Shown here: piece after piece, positions 1 to 12,624 of the stretch
Position numbering within the stretch: position 1 is the first letter of the stretch
Layout: every line of letters begins with the position of its first letter
From: Cruorifilaria tuberocauda
Taxonomy: Eukaryota; Nematoda; Chromadorea; Rhabditida; Onchocercidae
Direction of reading: 5' to 3'
Assembly (NCBI GenBank): GCA_013365365.1
Contig: JABVXU010000283.1
Location: forward strand, 1-64,000
Length of the DNA stretch: 64,000 nucleotides
Position numbers and translations under genes: made by a program
Notes under the pieces: generated by a model
What the model was told of the DNA's origin: nothing
The model's database searches: none
Seen by the model: only the letters and a program-made list of their open reading frames with translations

Positions 1-70
1 AGTAAAGAGGTTAACGGGGAATAAATGAATTCATAAAAATAAGCTTTTCAAGTACAGACAACACGGACAG

Positions 71-111
<41 letters not shown>
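71..111. repeat. (CA)n/(TA)n microsatellite
   Basis: A pure CA run passes directly into a TA run. It makes Val-Cys and Tyr-Ile repeats in translation, so the short reading frames across it are artefacts. It is probably length-variable between isolates. Confidence 0.95.
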
Positions 112-339
112 CATATGTAAGAATCATATAGATTTTTCTTTCCTCACTCTTATTTTTGTTGCTTATTTCGCTTACATCAACGAACCTTTTCATTTTCTCT
201 CTATTCCTTAAAGAGATAGTGCCTGATATGTCTGATATAAGCTTATGCTTAGTGACGCATTGATTTCTATTATTTTTCCCTCTCTAAGATTTTGGCTAAC
301 TAATCCTTTAAGAGAGTTCCGATATATCTATGTGTATGA

Positions 340-342
<3 letters not shown>

Positions 343-387
<45 letters not shown>
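343..387. repeat. (TG)n microsatellite
   Basis: About 22 uninterrupted TG dinucleotides lie roughly 230 bases from the CA/TA microsatellite and in the opposite strand sense. The two tracts could pair as an imperfect inverted repeat. The open frame through it is low-complexity and not a gene. Confidence 0.95.
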
Positions 388-391
<4 letters not shown>

Positions 392-3300
392 CTGCAGATG
401 TATACAGACATATATTTCATAAATGATTATAATGTTAATAAACAGGCTTATTTATACGAAGAAATTTAAATATTCATGAGTTTCATTCTAAACTAAGAGG
501 AAAATTAAACATCAAATTACTTTAATTGAACAAAAGTAACAATTAAAAAATGTATGAAAAGAAAAATTCTATAATTTCTGCTATGAATGGATTATTTTCT
601 GGAAAATTCCACTGATGATGATAAGGATGATAAGGAAGAGGAAGAGAGAATTGATAGGAAATTATTGAATAACTAAGAATTAAAATTTCAACATAAAGCC
701 ATTCAATCATTATCCGTCGAAAGAGATTAATGGAAAAAAAGGAATGAAAATTTATCAAAATGAATTGCTTTTTTTCTTTGTTTCGTTTTTTTCGTAGGTT
801 CTTCTTTTTATTTCTCCTTAAAATTAAATTTTATTTTCAGCATTAATTTCTTTTTTTTTGTTTAAGAGAAAAGAGAGGAAAGTGAAATTTGAAAAATTGA
901 CTGTTAATTGTTGTGATATGGAATAAATAGGACAATTTGATGTTCAATTGTTATCAATTTCAATTTTTTGTACCAAGTTAATCATTTCTAATGATGTTAC
1001 TTGATAGATAATTCGATTTAAAGAATCATGAAAATTAAGAGAAGGATTCTCATTTTTATTTGAAGAAGCAATCCCTATCATTGTTATTTTTCAGGATGAA
1101 AATGTGAAGAGATTTACAGATATTAAATTATTACCATTTATTTCTTTTTGTTCTGGAAGCATTCTAAAAGCTTTCCGTAAATGAAAAACAATTGAGCAAA
1201 TGATAGCTAACAAATGTATAAGTCGTAAAAGTTATATAATTCCATTTTCATTCTAACAGTTCTATTATCATTAAAGAAAATTGAAATTTTCATTTAAGAT
1301 TATAGCAATAAACATTCCTTCACTTTCTTTCTGAAGAAGAAGAAGCAATTCCTATGTTATTAATTTAGGAAAGTGGAAGAGAACAAAAAATGAGAGATAA
1401 AGTAATTGAAAGTTTTTCTAAATCTAACATAAAACTTCTTTGCTATTCAGACAGTAATTTGATGAAAAGCATTGGATTAGTTTAATTCATTTGGATGCAT
1501 TTTATGAGAATAGCTAAAAAGTGCATTAAAGAATGAAGAATTTTTAGCTTATTTACCAGTCTATCCATTTTTTTTTCCTTTTCATTTTTCGTTTTGTCAT
1601 CCTTAAATTCTTTTTATTTTAGTATTATCAAATTCAAGATGTAATTATTTCAAAAAATGATTTACTGAAAATATTTTTGTATTTCAAATTATAGAATTTA
1701 TAAAATACTTTCATTTTAACATTTCAAATTTTTTAGTTTTTCAAATCACAATAACATAAAAGTGTTTATCTTCCAGCATTTCAAAATTTTTTATTCCAAA
1801 TTATGGCGTATTTGAGAGGAAGCACAGAGAAATATATCATAAGCTAATAATAGTTTAGCTATATTCATGGAAATAATGGAGACGATTTCAATTTTATTAG
1901 TTGAAAAATAAATTTTAGTCTGCTTTTATCGATTATGAAAAATATTTTGTCAGTTTGAGAAATGAGGAATTTACAAATCAAGAAATTTGTCATACTCAAT
2001 TGAGATAATAGATGGAGAGATGCTAGCTATATCAATGAAGACTGATTGGTTGGAAGTAAATTTTGATTGGATTTCAAAATGATCCAAATTGTTATGATAG
2101 CTTGAAATTAATGATTCAAATAAATTATGAATATTTTTTTTACTGATAATTTGATGATATTATTTAACAAAAAAAAGCACTTCATAAAGAGCACTTTTTT
2201 ATTCATGCTTACTTTTCAGATTGCTTTTGCTAAAATAAAATTCATTCATTGATCTTTCTGGTGAAACATGCACAAATTAATTAATTGTTTCAGGAAACAT
2301 TTATGATTAATTGATTAATAGATATTTTCGATATGATGAAAGTCGAATGATGTAAATGAAAATTTCCAATTCATTCATTTCTGAAGTGAATTCGACAAGT
2401 TTCCTGATTTTCAGCTCACTTTTGCATTAATAATTATTTAACTGATAATTATACAATTTTCAAATTCTTTTTTTTAAATCTCAATTTAATCAAAAACTAT
2501 CAGAAAATCTGAAAAAATTCAAACTAAATTTATTTTATCGCAGAAGTTAGTCAATTATTATTTAACGAAATGATAAAAGAAATTACATTTTTTTGCAAAA
2601 AAGGCTAACTCTTTCGGAATTTTGGATATCAGAAATTCATGAAATCAATTTGGAAATGAGGAAACTTATGCAAACTCTTCTCTGTTCCTCTCCACTTCTA
2701 GTTCACTGATAAAGTCTTATCTGTGTCAGTATATATTTTGCAAAGGATTTATCCTCACTTCGACAAGGTTCCACATTGCTCTTTCTTTATCTAAATATTA
2801 CCAAACATGTAAAATGTTCATGTGCTCCGTTTCTACTTATAAGAATTGTTCTAAAATTTGAATTCAAGCTATCCTCAAATTCGTTTTGACTTTTGAACTT
2901 AAGCTATTAACATTTGAATTTAAGCTATTCATAAAGCATCGCGGCAGGAGGTATTATCTTGTCAACTACATCTGTTCTCAAAAAGGCCTATGCCACACAC
3001 TTTGCATCAGATTAAACTGAATTTTTATGCTCTCAGTACCCGAGAGAAAGCTAATTTGTCGAAATTAAAAACGTACGTAATTCCTCCTAATAAATGATTT
3101 TAGATATGACGCTGAAAGTGAATAACTTTTCCCGGAGAAAAATTTAATATTTGGTTAAGAGCTCCTGAATTACGGTGACATACATGTAAAATGGCGTAAA
3201 CTTTTCAATATCAAAATTTTCTTTCATCAGTGACCTTAAATGTGCCAAAACCTTAAGATAATTTTAATTACTGCACTTCATACTTCAGATCAGGTTTATA

Positions 3301-5240
3301 TATTCTTTTAAAAATGCTTTATAATTTTTAGAGTTTTTTCTGAGAAATTTCATATTTGCCATTTCAATCCTTATTTTCCAAAGCCGTAAGAATTTAAACA
3401 GCTTGTAATAAAATGATTTCTTCGCTCTTATGTATCTGAATTTAAAATATATTGATTTCAGCCTACCATGCCTAGCAATATATCCTTTAAATACTTCGTT
3501 TGAAATGTCTTTTTCAATTTCATTCCTTTTTCAATGAAATAAACAATTATAAGACATCTCGATGAATATATTATAGAGATAAAAATAATTTATACTCATT
3601 TCAAATTTCATTCCGTATAATTCAAGGACTTTAAATTTAGTGCAGAATTTCAGTTAGGACGATATAAATCATTATTGGCCATTTATCATTTTTGAAAGAA
3701 AGTGCTTTCAAGTCGCTTGCAAAATAATGCCCTTATTTTAAGATAGTGATGATAAATGATAACTAATATTTAATTAAAATAAAACATCATCATCATTTAT
3801 CGTATAAGGGTACTTTTATTATTTGAAATTATAGTCTTGAATGATAAAAGTACCTTTATTATACAGAAAGGATGGACTCTCATTTCTTTCATTGATATCA
3901 GAATTTTTTAAACTGACTTATATTAAGAAGTATTGCGGAGTTATACAAAAACCTACGCTTACGCTTAATGTAGATAAAAGAATTTAACATCGATTGAGCA
4001 TTCCTATTTCCAGAATTCGGAAATTTTATCGATAGATAGAATTTATATGGCATAAGAAAAAACAAATCTAAGTTTCCACCATTAAAAATTTAAGAAGTTT
4101 GATTTGCTTTCCTCAAACTAGTCGATCAAATTTTAATTAATACACCGATCTTAATAACCGCAAATAACTCCAAAATTTTTCATAGCAACAATATTGTTGA
4201 CAAAGAAATTCAGGATGAATGTCGCTATCTGATGCCGAACAATATTTTCACTTCCAAGTTGTTAGAAATTGGTCTTTCTCAATCAACAACTTAATTAGGC
4301 TACGGACCAAATTTTTTTTTCGTCTAATCCCACCGCTTATAGAGCGAAAATCCATTCGCAATTCAGGGCACAAGGGACAAAATTCTGAAATTTCGTCTAA
4401 CACTCTCTTCACTCTTATCACAAAACATTTATTCGCGATAAGCAGAGCACCATTGACAACATAGTGATTGGATGAAATTAATGAAAAACACACTAAGAAT
4501 TTCCCACTCAGAACTTCTATTAATATCTATTAGCGTCATTTCCCCTCATAAGATCTTAAAAAAATTGTCCATTTCTTTTCCTAATGACCTGAAATTCTTA
4601 TAACTAATGGTCATTAATACCTGTCAAACTTAGTTGTATTATGGTCATCAGTACTGAATTTTCGTTTTATATTTATATCATGCTGAGTATTTCAAACATT
4701 TACAGAAAAGTTTTTGTGAATATTAATGAGATCAATATCCCAAAACATCATATGAATTCCAACAATGCAAAAAGAAAGTAAAAATTTCCAGAAAATAATA
4801 ATAAGAAAGTATGGAAATAATAACAAATCTCAAAACAACACCATATCTGCGAATATTGATTTTTAAAAAACATAACTGGGTTGAAAATTTCCAACTGATA
4901 ATGGATTCATATATAAACAATTAAAACCCGACAACAAACAAGAGAAAATTTGCTCGCCAATTAAGAAATAATCAAAATAATCAAAATGTTTTAAATGAAG
5001 CAAAAGCCACTTATGCAACCAAAAAAGATCTTAACGCTGCGCTGACAATCAAGCAATAGTGAAACATAACTTGCTCCATAATAACCTGACAGCTCTAGCT
5101 TTCTAGCGAAGTGAAAAAAAAGAACCCTACTCAACTTACTGAAAATGCATAAAATTACATGCGAAGCAATTCTTCAAAACCTTATCAAAACATGTCTGTA
5201 AATTGTTTAAAACTAATTCGTTTAAAACTGAATTTGATGG
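388..5240. other. AT-rich intergenic region, no gene found
   Basis: I read both strands and found no run of exons with compatible splice phases and no recognisable protein. The open frames at about 4219-4493 lie on opposite strands over the same bases and resemble nothing I know. The stretch contains homopolymer runs and the hairpin-forming segment near 3.75-3.86 kb. The 3' flank of rad-51 is at its right edge. Confidence 0.6.
3729..3862. repeat. nested imperfect inverted repeats
   Basis: GATGATAAATGAT near 3749 is complementary to the CATCATTTATC stretch near 3789. AAGGGTACTTTTATT near 3807 is complementary to AATAAAGGTACTTTTA read from the opposite strand near 3843-3859. The arms are short and imperfect. 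This may be a remnant of a small foldback element or simply AT-rich self-complementarity. It lies in intergenic DNA. Confidence 0.45.
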
Positions 5241-5242
5241 AA

Positions 5243-5248
5243 TTTATT
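5243..5248 (-). terminator. polyadenylation signal of rad-51
   Basis: AATAAA on the minus strand lies about 75 bases after the rad-51 stop codon. It is the first canonical signal downstream, so it is the likely cleavage signal. Confidence 0.55.
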
Positions 5249-5322
5249 TCTTAAACACACCATTTTTATGACATGCATGTTATAATTTCTTTCCTAATGT
5301 TTATAAAAAAAAATAACATTGT

Positions 5323-8253
5323 CTAATCAGTAACGTCATCAATACCGCGCGCTGTTATAGCAAATGTTGCCTCACTTTCTGGAAGGCATGGTGAATCGTA
5401 GATTTTACAAACGCGTGTTTCGCCACGTCCTTTGCGCAAATAAAGCCTATAATGAGACACACATAAATTCTCATATATAATAAATTTTTGCCAACATAAT
5501 AGCATGAACTGCACTTAGCATGCATCATGCATAGTAATTCATTGAAATTCTAATGATGCTACTAAGCCAAAGCACTAGTGCATAGTATAGAGAAACCAGT
5601 ACTGCTTCAGTTCTTATCCTAAAGTAAAGGAAAAATTTGAGAGATTAATCGCGTTCAAAGACGTAAATGTTTAGAATTACTACAGGGAATTATGAATATG
5701 AACCGCTCCACTTGCAATTATAATGGTTATAAGACAGAAGAAAATGGTAATTGCCTAGTTGTGGAAGCATGAGCCATGATGTTCCCTCCAATTGGTTTCT
5801 TCGTTTCTCCTTGAAACATACCACAACCTCCATCTACTTGTGATACGACCTGATTGGTTATTACTACGGCAACACCAAACTGAAAAAATTGCAGCTTTTT
5901 AGTTGGATTGTGCAAAATCATTTGGTATCTATAGTTCCATTTTTTTTTATATTGCTTTTTCACTTATTAAATTAATGATGTGGATATCTAATTCTCAAGA
6001 AGGTGAGGACGCTCATAGGAAATGGAATTAAGGATTTCAAAGCATACTCTTTACTTTTGCAAAATAAAATTCAAAAACTCATAAATGAAGGAAAAATAAA
6101 TTAAGCAAAATCAGCATCATACACTCACTTCATCAGATAATTTGAGAAGCATTCTGAGAAATTTCGCAAGCATCATCTGTCGGGAAGCAAGTTCACCACG
6201 TCCCAAAAAATCTGTCCGAAACAATGAAGTTGCACTATCAACAACTAGCAGCGCATACCTAAAATTCAGCTTTTCAACGATTGCTCTTGCTATTTCATGA
6301 TTAATCATCTCTCTATTTTCTTATTTTTATTTTGGTAACCTTTATTAAGCTTCTAGAGATCAACTACATGAAATATACTAAAATGTAATCTGAACCGCTT
6401 AAAACTGTGAATTATGACGTTTTTAAAATGAATAACGTTTAAATTTTATAACGCTAATATGTTTAAATTTTAATTTAAAGAAATGTAAAAAAATCTTGTC
6501 TCAACAAACGAACCTTGATTCCGCCATCATAGCGGATGCCTGAATAAGAAGCTGCATTTGGTGATCAGTATTATAACAACGCGCATAAACAACATTATCC
6601 AAAACATCTTGTGGAGAGAGTTTATATCTGAAAGCGACATCGATTATCCAAAAGGTATCAGTGCCGCAGTTCTTACAGAAAATTGTAGAAATGAAATAAC
6701 ATTTTGAAAAAAGTAATTTCACTCCTTCAACACTTTTTTAACTCTAAAATATGATACCAGATATTGCTTTCAACAATTTCATCTAACACATCACATTACA
6801 CGTAAATGTGCTACATAATCTGCACACAGCAAAATAAACACTACGAGAGCCATTTCGCCAAAGACTGGACGTCTGAACAAATAATATAAGTAAACTACAA
6901 CAAAACTTCATAATAATTACCTTTCAGCTACAGCAAGTAATCTTTCTGGACGGAAAGTACCTTCGGTATCAATCCAAAGACATTTTCCCTCTGCTCCTCC
7001 CATATCCACCGGCAATTGGCACATTACAGCCAATGTGTGACAAAGCTGACTTTTACCAGTACGGAACTCGCCAAATATCTTGGAAAAGCAAAAAACTGAA
7101 TTTTAGGAGAATAGTTCACTGTTAAAAGTTTCTTATTAAAAAAAAAAATTACTTATCCAGCTCTATGTTCGAAAAACTCAAGAGACTATCGGTAACCTAA
7201 CATTGATGTCTATACAACAATATAATAAATTTCACCTCAGTGATAGACCCCGTTTCCATTCCTCCTCCAAGAAGACGATCTAGTTCACGACTGCCGGTAC
7301 CTATTTGAATGATTTCGGAACGCTTGACATGCACTTCACTAGCAGTAGTAAAACCCATCGGGACCAGTTTTGCTGCTTCTACCTTAAATGATACGAAATT
7401 ATCCAAGTATAATTCTTTTCAATTAACTTATAATACTTGCAATTTCCCAAAAGTCAATCTTTACAAGGTAATAGAATCGCTTCTTTTTCCATCCTTACAA
7501 ATCACAATGACCTAACAGAAGAAATATATTACGAATATTTTTTCAGCTTTCTGTTCGCTTATGCCTTTGATAGCATACAATTCTTTGCGTGGTGCATAAG
7601 CGATCGCTTCAAATGTACAGAAACCAGCTTCTTTCAACTTTCGAATATCAGCAGCGGATATTCCAAACTGCTAAAAAAAACTTCTAAAATATTAACGCTT
7701 ATAATTTAAACTGTAGCAGTATAAAATTTCAGTGAGCACAATCAATAAGAATTCATCTTCCATTCTTCTCTCATCTCTTTTGCAACTCTCCTAGAAAGTC
7801 CTAGTAAAATATATTAAAAATTAACAACGCTATATTAAATCATTCTTTCCATTAGGCAATAATAAATCAGAAAAACGAAGCAAAAGAACAGTGTGACTAC
7901 AAATACCATCGTCGCATTTTTGCAATCGCGTGGAATGTGTCCCAAATTCTAGAAATACCAGATATGGAGCGCAACATCGGATGAATAATACCACATTTTT
8001 TAGGATTTTCGCACGTGCCCCAATTTTGGACATTGGCCCAGACTTATTTCAAAATTTTTATAGTATCCTACGATAAATATTAATTTATTGAGAAATATTT
8101 GACCTCAAGTTTATCGATGATGGTGTAGGAATTAACATCTTCCTCCTCAATTGGCACGATCTTGCTTGCTTCCTCCGCTACTTCTTTTGTCGCTTCTGCT
8201 GTAGCTGCTGCTGAAGTAGAAGCCTTTTGCTTCTCCTTCTGTCTCTGAGCCAT
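5323..8253 (-). CDS. rad-51: RAD-51 recombinase, complete, 8 exons
   Basis: This is the RecA-family strand-exchange ATPase of homologous recombination. It forms nucleoprotein filaments on single-stranded DNA in the nucleus. Predicted exons (complement) are 8104-8253, 7533-7670, 7236-7382, 6921-7078, 6514-6627, 6129-6258, 5755-5879 and 5323-5446. All phases agree and give 361 residues, against 339 for human RAD51; the extra length is an Ala/Glu/Lys-rich N-terminus. Visible in order are the N-terminal helix-hairpin-helix region ([16 protein letters not shown]), the [19 protein letters not shown] strand, Walker [19 protein letters not shown], Walker B ALLVVD, the L1/L2 region with VVITNQVV and the C-terminal [11 protein letters not shown] and YDSPCLPE motifs. 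Walker A ends in Ser where human has Thr, a conservative change. The last intron appears to begin with GC. A TTTCAG acceptor lies 15 bases before the ATG. The divergent neighbour starts at about 12.6 kb. RAD51 rather than DMC1 is favoured by overall match, but I could not run an alignment. Confidence 0.96.
5447..5754 (-). other. GC-AG intron (last intron of rad-51)
   Basis: The conserved protein [17 protein letters not shown] requires exon 7 to end in ACTAG and exon 8 to begin GCTTTATTTG. The bases after ACTAG are GCAATT, not GT. The acceptor is a normal TATAG. No GT nearby keeps the conserved junction. Using the GT about 20 bases further on would add unmatched residues. Confidence 0.75.
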
Positions 8254-8268
8254 TTCAAATGAGTGGAA

Positions 8269-8276
8269 CTGAAATT
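8269..8276 (-). promoter_or_regulatory. candidate SL trans-splice acceptor of rad-51
   Basis: On the minus strand AATTTCAG ends 15 bases before the rad-51 ATG. No upstream coding exon pairs with it. It is therefore either a trans-splice site or the 3' end of a 5'UTR intron. Confidence 0.5.
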
Positions 8277-11200
8277 AACAATATACAAGATTCAGTTCAT
8301 CTAGAAAGGATAAAAAATTGAACATGAGCGAAAATAGAATTATCAGAACAAAACGATTGATCTGACGTCAAAATTTACATGCCACGTGTTCATTAATCAA
8401 TACTGATGCTATCAGTAATTATGAATAAATTGTAATTCACACGAAGCAAACAATAAATCATAAGAAAGTAAGTGAAAGTAAACACGTGGAAACGGAAGCT
8501 TAAAGGCGTTCAATAACAAATTCAGACTGAACGTATCTTTTCCCGCTCCGAAAATTGCAGCTATATATCATCATGTAAATTCGTGATTTAAGCTTTAAGT
8601 TTGGAAAGGAAAGCTTTCTAGGAATTTATAAAAAGGAAAAATTGTAAAATATGTGGATGAATCAAGTTTACAGAATTAAGTAATAATGATAGAATATTAT
8701 GATTCAAATAGAATTTTAAGAAATAGCTAGTGATGGCTTTGCATTCATAAATTGCAAAATTAAGTAAACACCTTATTAAATTTTAAGCCTCAAAGAAAAA
8801 GTTTCGAATTTAAGACTAATTTTCAATTTCAGGTTAAACCTATCAATCTAAATTTCGATTTTTTTCAATCTAGAAAATTTTGATTTTCAAGTTTAATTAC
8901 CTGAAATTTGAACTTCCAAATATTAAAATTGTATTTTGCCAATTGAATTTCTTGATTAAAAATTTTCCATTTAGAATTAAAGTATACTAATGTTTCTTAA
9001 ATTTGATGATTCTTTTCTGAGAGTTATCAATACCATTCGAGCATTTGATATGTCCCTCTCAATATTTATGGAAAATACATTTATCAACAGACATTTGAAA
9101 TTCATAAATTTTATTATTTGCTTTTTATTTATTTATTACTTACTTCTCCTCCTCTTACAATCGAAGAATTTTTCCTAACATTTTTTCCAATTATTTTCCT
9201 AATTAATATGTTTGGTTAAAATGTATATTTCCTCAAATATTTAAAAATTTTTCTTTAAACAAAATCGAATTGACCAGGTTCAAAAAATTTTACGGAGTGG
9301 GAGGTAAGTAAAAAGGTAAGTTTGTTTTAGACAATATGTTAAAGTTCTGGCAATATATTCATTTTTCAAAACTTTTATGCGGGAATAATCAATTAGTCAC
9401 ATTGCATTTACGATTTTAATTATTCTGGAATAAAACTGTAAACTTTGAACTTTGTCATTTGGAATTATCCTGCGATGAAATTGTAAAATTTGACCGAAAT
9501 TCTTAAAATTATTCATATTCATCTTTTCTTTCTGTTTTCTATTATGCATTATGAAATCTTGCATTTAACATTTTCCAAATTAAAAAATTTCCCATTTAGG
9601 GATGGAATAGATTAGAAGAAAAAATATAAATTAAGCAAGTACATGCATTTCTCAAATCCTGTCTATCTTCGATTCAATCCTAAATTTCAAAAGAAACTTA
9701 TAAATTTTAGTAAATAAATTGGCAAACATTGGTGATTAAGCCATGCATACATGTCAGTATTCTAAACACAGTTCAATAATGAGAGGTAAAACAAATAAAA
9801 TGAAATAAAATACAGGTTTTCTCTACTCGAGTGTTGATCTGCAAATAAAACCTCTAAAATTGACGTTGAAATAGAGAAGTAAAAGTTATTCTTTGCATAC
9901 TGATTTCATCGTTTTCAATCATTCTTGTGAAATCTTTTGTTCGTCCATTATTGGCGACATTATTGTAAATGAAATTAATGAAGCATTAGCTATCATTGTT
10001 AGGATTATTTGGCTATTTTTTTTGATATTCTATAATTATTTAATTACTTTTTCCAGAAATGGAATGTTCCTTTGATTTTTTTCCAACAGAATTATTGATT
10101 ACTAAAAATTACTAAATTCATATATATTCCTTGGAAATATGATTGAATTACCATTTGCATTTTCATGATTAATTTTTTGCAAATAATATTTGAAAAATCG
10201 TTGTTCATTAGAAAAACATGAACTTTAAGTTCTGAATTATTTTAATTCTCCTATAATCATGCAAAAATTTATAGAAATATTATCAGAAAACAGTTTTATT
10301 TTGAATAATGAAATTACACGTACGTATTATACGTGTTTATATTGTGTATATGCGTATATATGCGTCTCTCTATGGCTACACGTTTGTCAATTTATATGTT
10401 TTATTTATTTCTTATTAATTACAAAAACTTATCGATTTATTTTTAAACTTTGCAATATTAGATTTTTCATTTGGACAGTTATGATTCATCAGCAGGTAAT
10501 TTTTTATTCTAAAACGACAATTTTTTTAGGTCTTAATAAAAAGCATAATTTAGGATTTCGATATATGAGGCATTTTTGTCGGTTTTATTCTAAGCACTTA
10601 AATTTTTTCAAACTAACCTGAAAGATACTGACAGGAATTATATGGCAGCTAATGCTAAAGTGTTATCGGCTCACAGAATTGGATAGGATTTTGCGATAAA
10701 CGGATTTGCATGATTGAAATATCTTGCAGTAATGTCGAGACTGTACAATCGCAATTAAACAAGATTATTAATAATTCTTAATTAAAAATCGTGGCAATTG
10801 ATTGATTATATTACTATTTGTACTGTACTTTAATGAAATAGAATCTTTCCTTTAAATTTAAATTACAATTACAACACTTCAAACGAATTAATTTTCCCAG
10901 TCCATCTACTATTCATTGATGTAATTATTAGTTGATAACTCTGTTTTATTGTAATTTTTACTAGGATTTCAAAAATTGTATTTTCCCGCATTCAGTATAA
11001 GAATTACTAATTTTTTTGAAACAAATATGGAGGATGCAAGGCTATTATAAGCCTTGGGTATAGTTGAAGAAGAAATAGCTTAAACAAATCGAGAGTGAAC
11101 TCTTCACAAATCAAGTATGTCAGAAGAACTTACTCGCACTCTCTTTAAAGCAAATATCATTCCTCTTTACTTTTTTTGACCATGAATCAGTAATGCATTT

Positions 11201-12593
11201 TAAAACTTAAAAAGAGAGAGAGTTGAATGAATGCAGTAATCATCTCGTCTGTTAGATTGACGTTTCAAATTGATGCAAGCATATCGGATTCTAATTGAGT
11301 GAAAATTTCCAACTTTTAAATAGAGTTTATTATCATTATTATCTAATTATTATCTAAGCTAATCATTATCTAAGCTTATATTTCTCGTCATCTTCAAATT
11401 TATTGAAAAAAAATGTTTGGAGAAATCGATAAATGTTATCATATTTTATCACTTTTTTATCGCAATTATTCACTCAATATTTAAATTACTCAATACAAGC
11501 ACTTAAAAGTTTATTTAATAAAGATTCTAAAGTTTTTTATTTAAAAGAAAATTATTAATAAACAGTCATTTAAAAAAAAGTTCACTCATTTAAAAAAGTT
11601 TATGTTTGATTAAAAAAAATATTTCATTTCGTTTTAATTACCCTAATTTAAGTTAAAACTTTCTTTTCATTATTAAACATATATTATCAATTGAACAGTA
11701 AGATAGTGAAATTAGAAACTGTAAAAATTACATTGAATTTTTTAAAACTTTTGTCAATTTATTTTTATTGAAAGAATACTTTAGTAGCATTTAAATTTAA
11801 ATTAGACAAAGTAAAAGTAAATCAATATTTTTTAATCAGTGTCGTGAAAATTTGAATTGGTAGTTTTTTGATTTGGTTGGATTCACGGACAATTTCTTCG
11901 ATACGAGGTTGCTCTTTAATTTGATAGGATAATTCTGCGACTGTTGAAATGTCAGTTGAAGAATAAGCCAAGATAATATTTTACTGATGAGATGGAGATT
12001 ACAGCAACAATTTGAAGTAAAGTTGAATTTTTAGGTTGAGCCGAGAAGGAAAAAAGTAGAATTGTCTGATTAAAGATTACAGATCTTAGGAAGCTCCTTT
12101 TGGTTCAGACGACTTTGATCACTGTAGTAAAACTAAATCTGACTAACAAAGTCATTGTCTTTTATGGATAAGGTTTTGTAATCTGGGATATTTAAGTTTA
12201 TTAAGAATTGTAGGATAAAGAAATGGGTGTGACCAAAGACGGATACAGATAGAACAAAGAAGTAAAATTGGCGATACGGTAATTGAAATAGTTATTTCAA
12301 ACAAAATAAGCGAAATTATCTGTGAAACAATGGAATGGATAGATGAAAATTAGAACAAATACCAATTAAAATGTGTTACATTTTACAAATAATGAATCAT
12401 AAAATTATAAACGAATTAAAAAATAATTAAAAATTAGTTTAATTAATATAGCTAGTTATGCGATGGGTAAAAATTTTCGGAATTTTCCGACAATCAGTGA
12501 TTTATTTGCTAATATTTTGCTTTTACAAATTTTTTTTTTTGGAATGCAAAAAGCTTCGAAATAAAAGTTTTACTGTGTGCTGCAAATTTTTAA
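8277..12593. other. intergenic region between divergent genes
   Basis: No gene was found. The 120-codon open frame at 10259-10621 is Phe/Ile/Tyr-rich, lacks splice support and resembles no family, so I treat it as chance. On the minus strand at about 11825-11978 an ATG-less frame has less biased composition and could be a remnant. A degenerate repeat copy lies near the right end. Confidence 0.5.
12257..12400. repeat. degenerate interspersed repeat, copy A
   Basis: This stretch is colinear with 30231-30427. Shared blocks in the same order are GTAAAATTGGCGATACG against GTAGAATGGGCGATACG, AATAAGC, TATCTGTGAAACAATGG with GGATAGATGAA against TATCTGTGAGAATATG with GGATAATGAA, and TTACATTTTACAAATAA followed by GATTCA-like bases. 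It has no intact open frame. Its class is unknown. Confidence 0.45.
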
Positions 12594-12603
12594 TTCTTTG
12601 CAG
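12594..12603 (+). promoter_or_regulatory. candidate SL trans-splice acceptor
   Basis: TTCTTTGCAG ends 21 bases before the ATG at 12625. No matching upstream coding exon was found, so the mature mRNA probably starts here with a spliced leader. Confidence 0.5.
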
Positions 12604-12624
12604 TTTAAATTCTAATTGACTGAA

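Noticed and set aside
245..469. Open frame across the TG microsatellite
   Set aside because: Val-Cys repeat produced by the dinucleotide run.
10259..10621. 120-codon open frame on the plus strand
   Set aside because: Dominated by Phe, Ile, Tyr, Leu and Cys as expected from AT-rich DNA, without splice partners or family resemblance.
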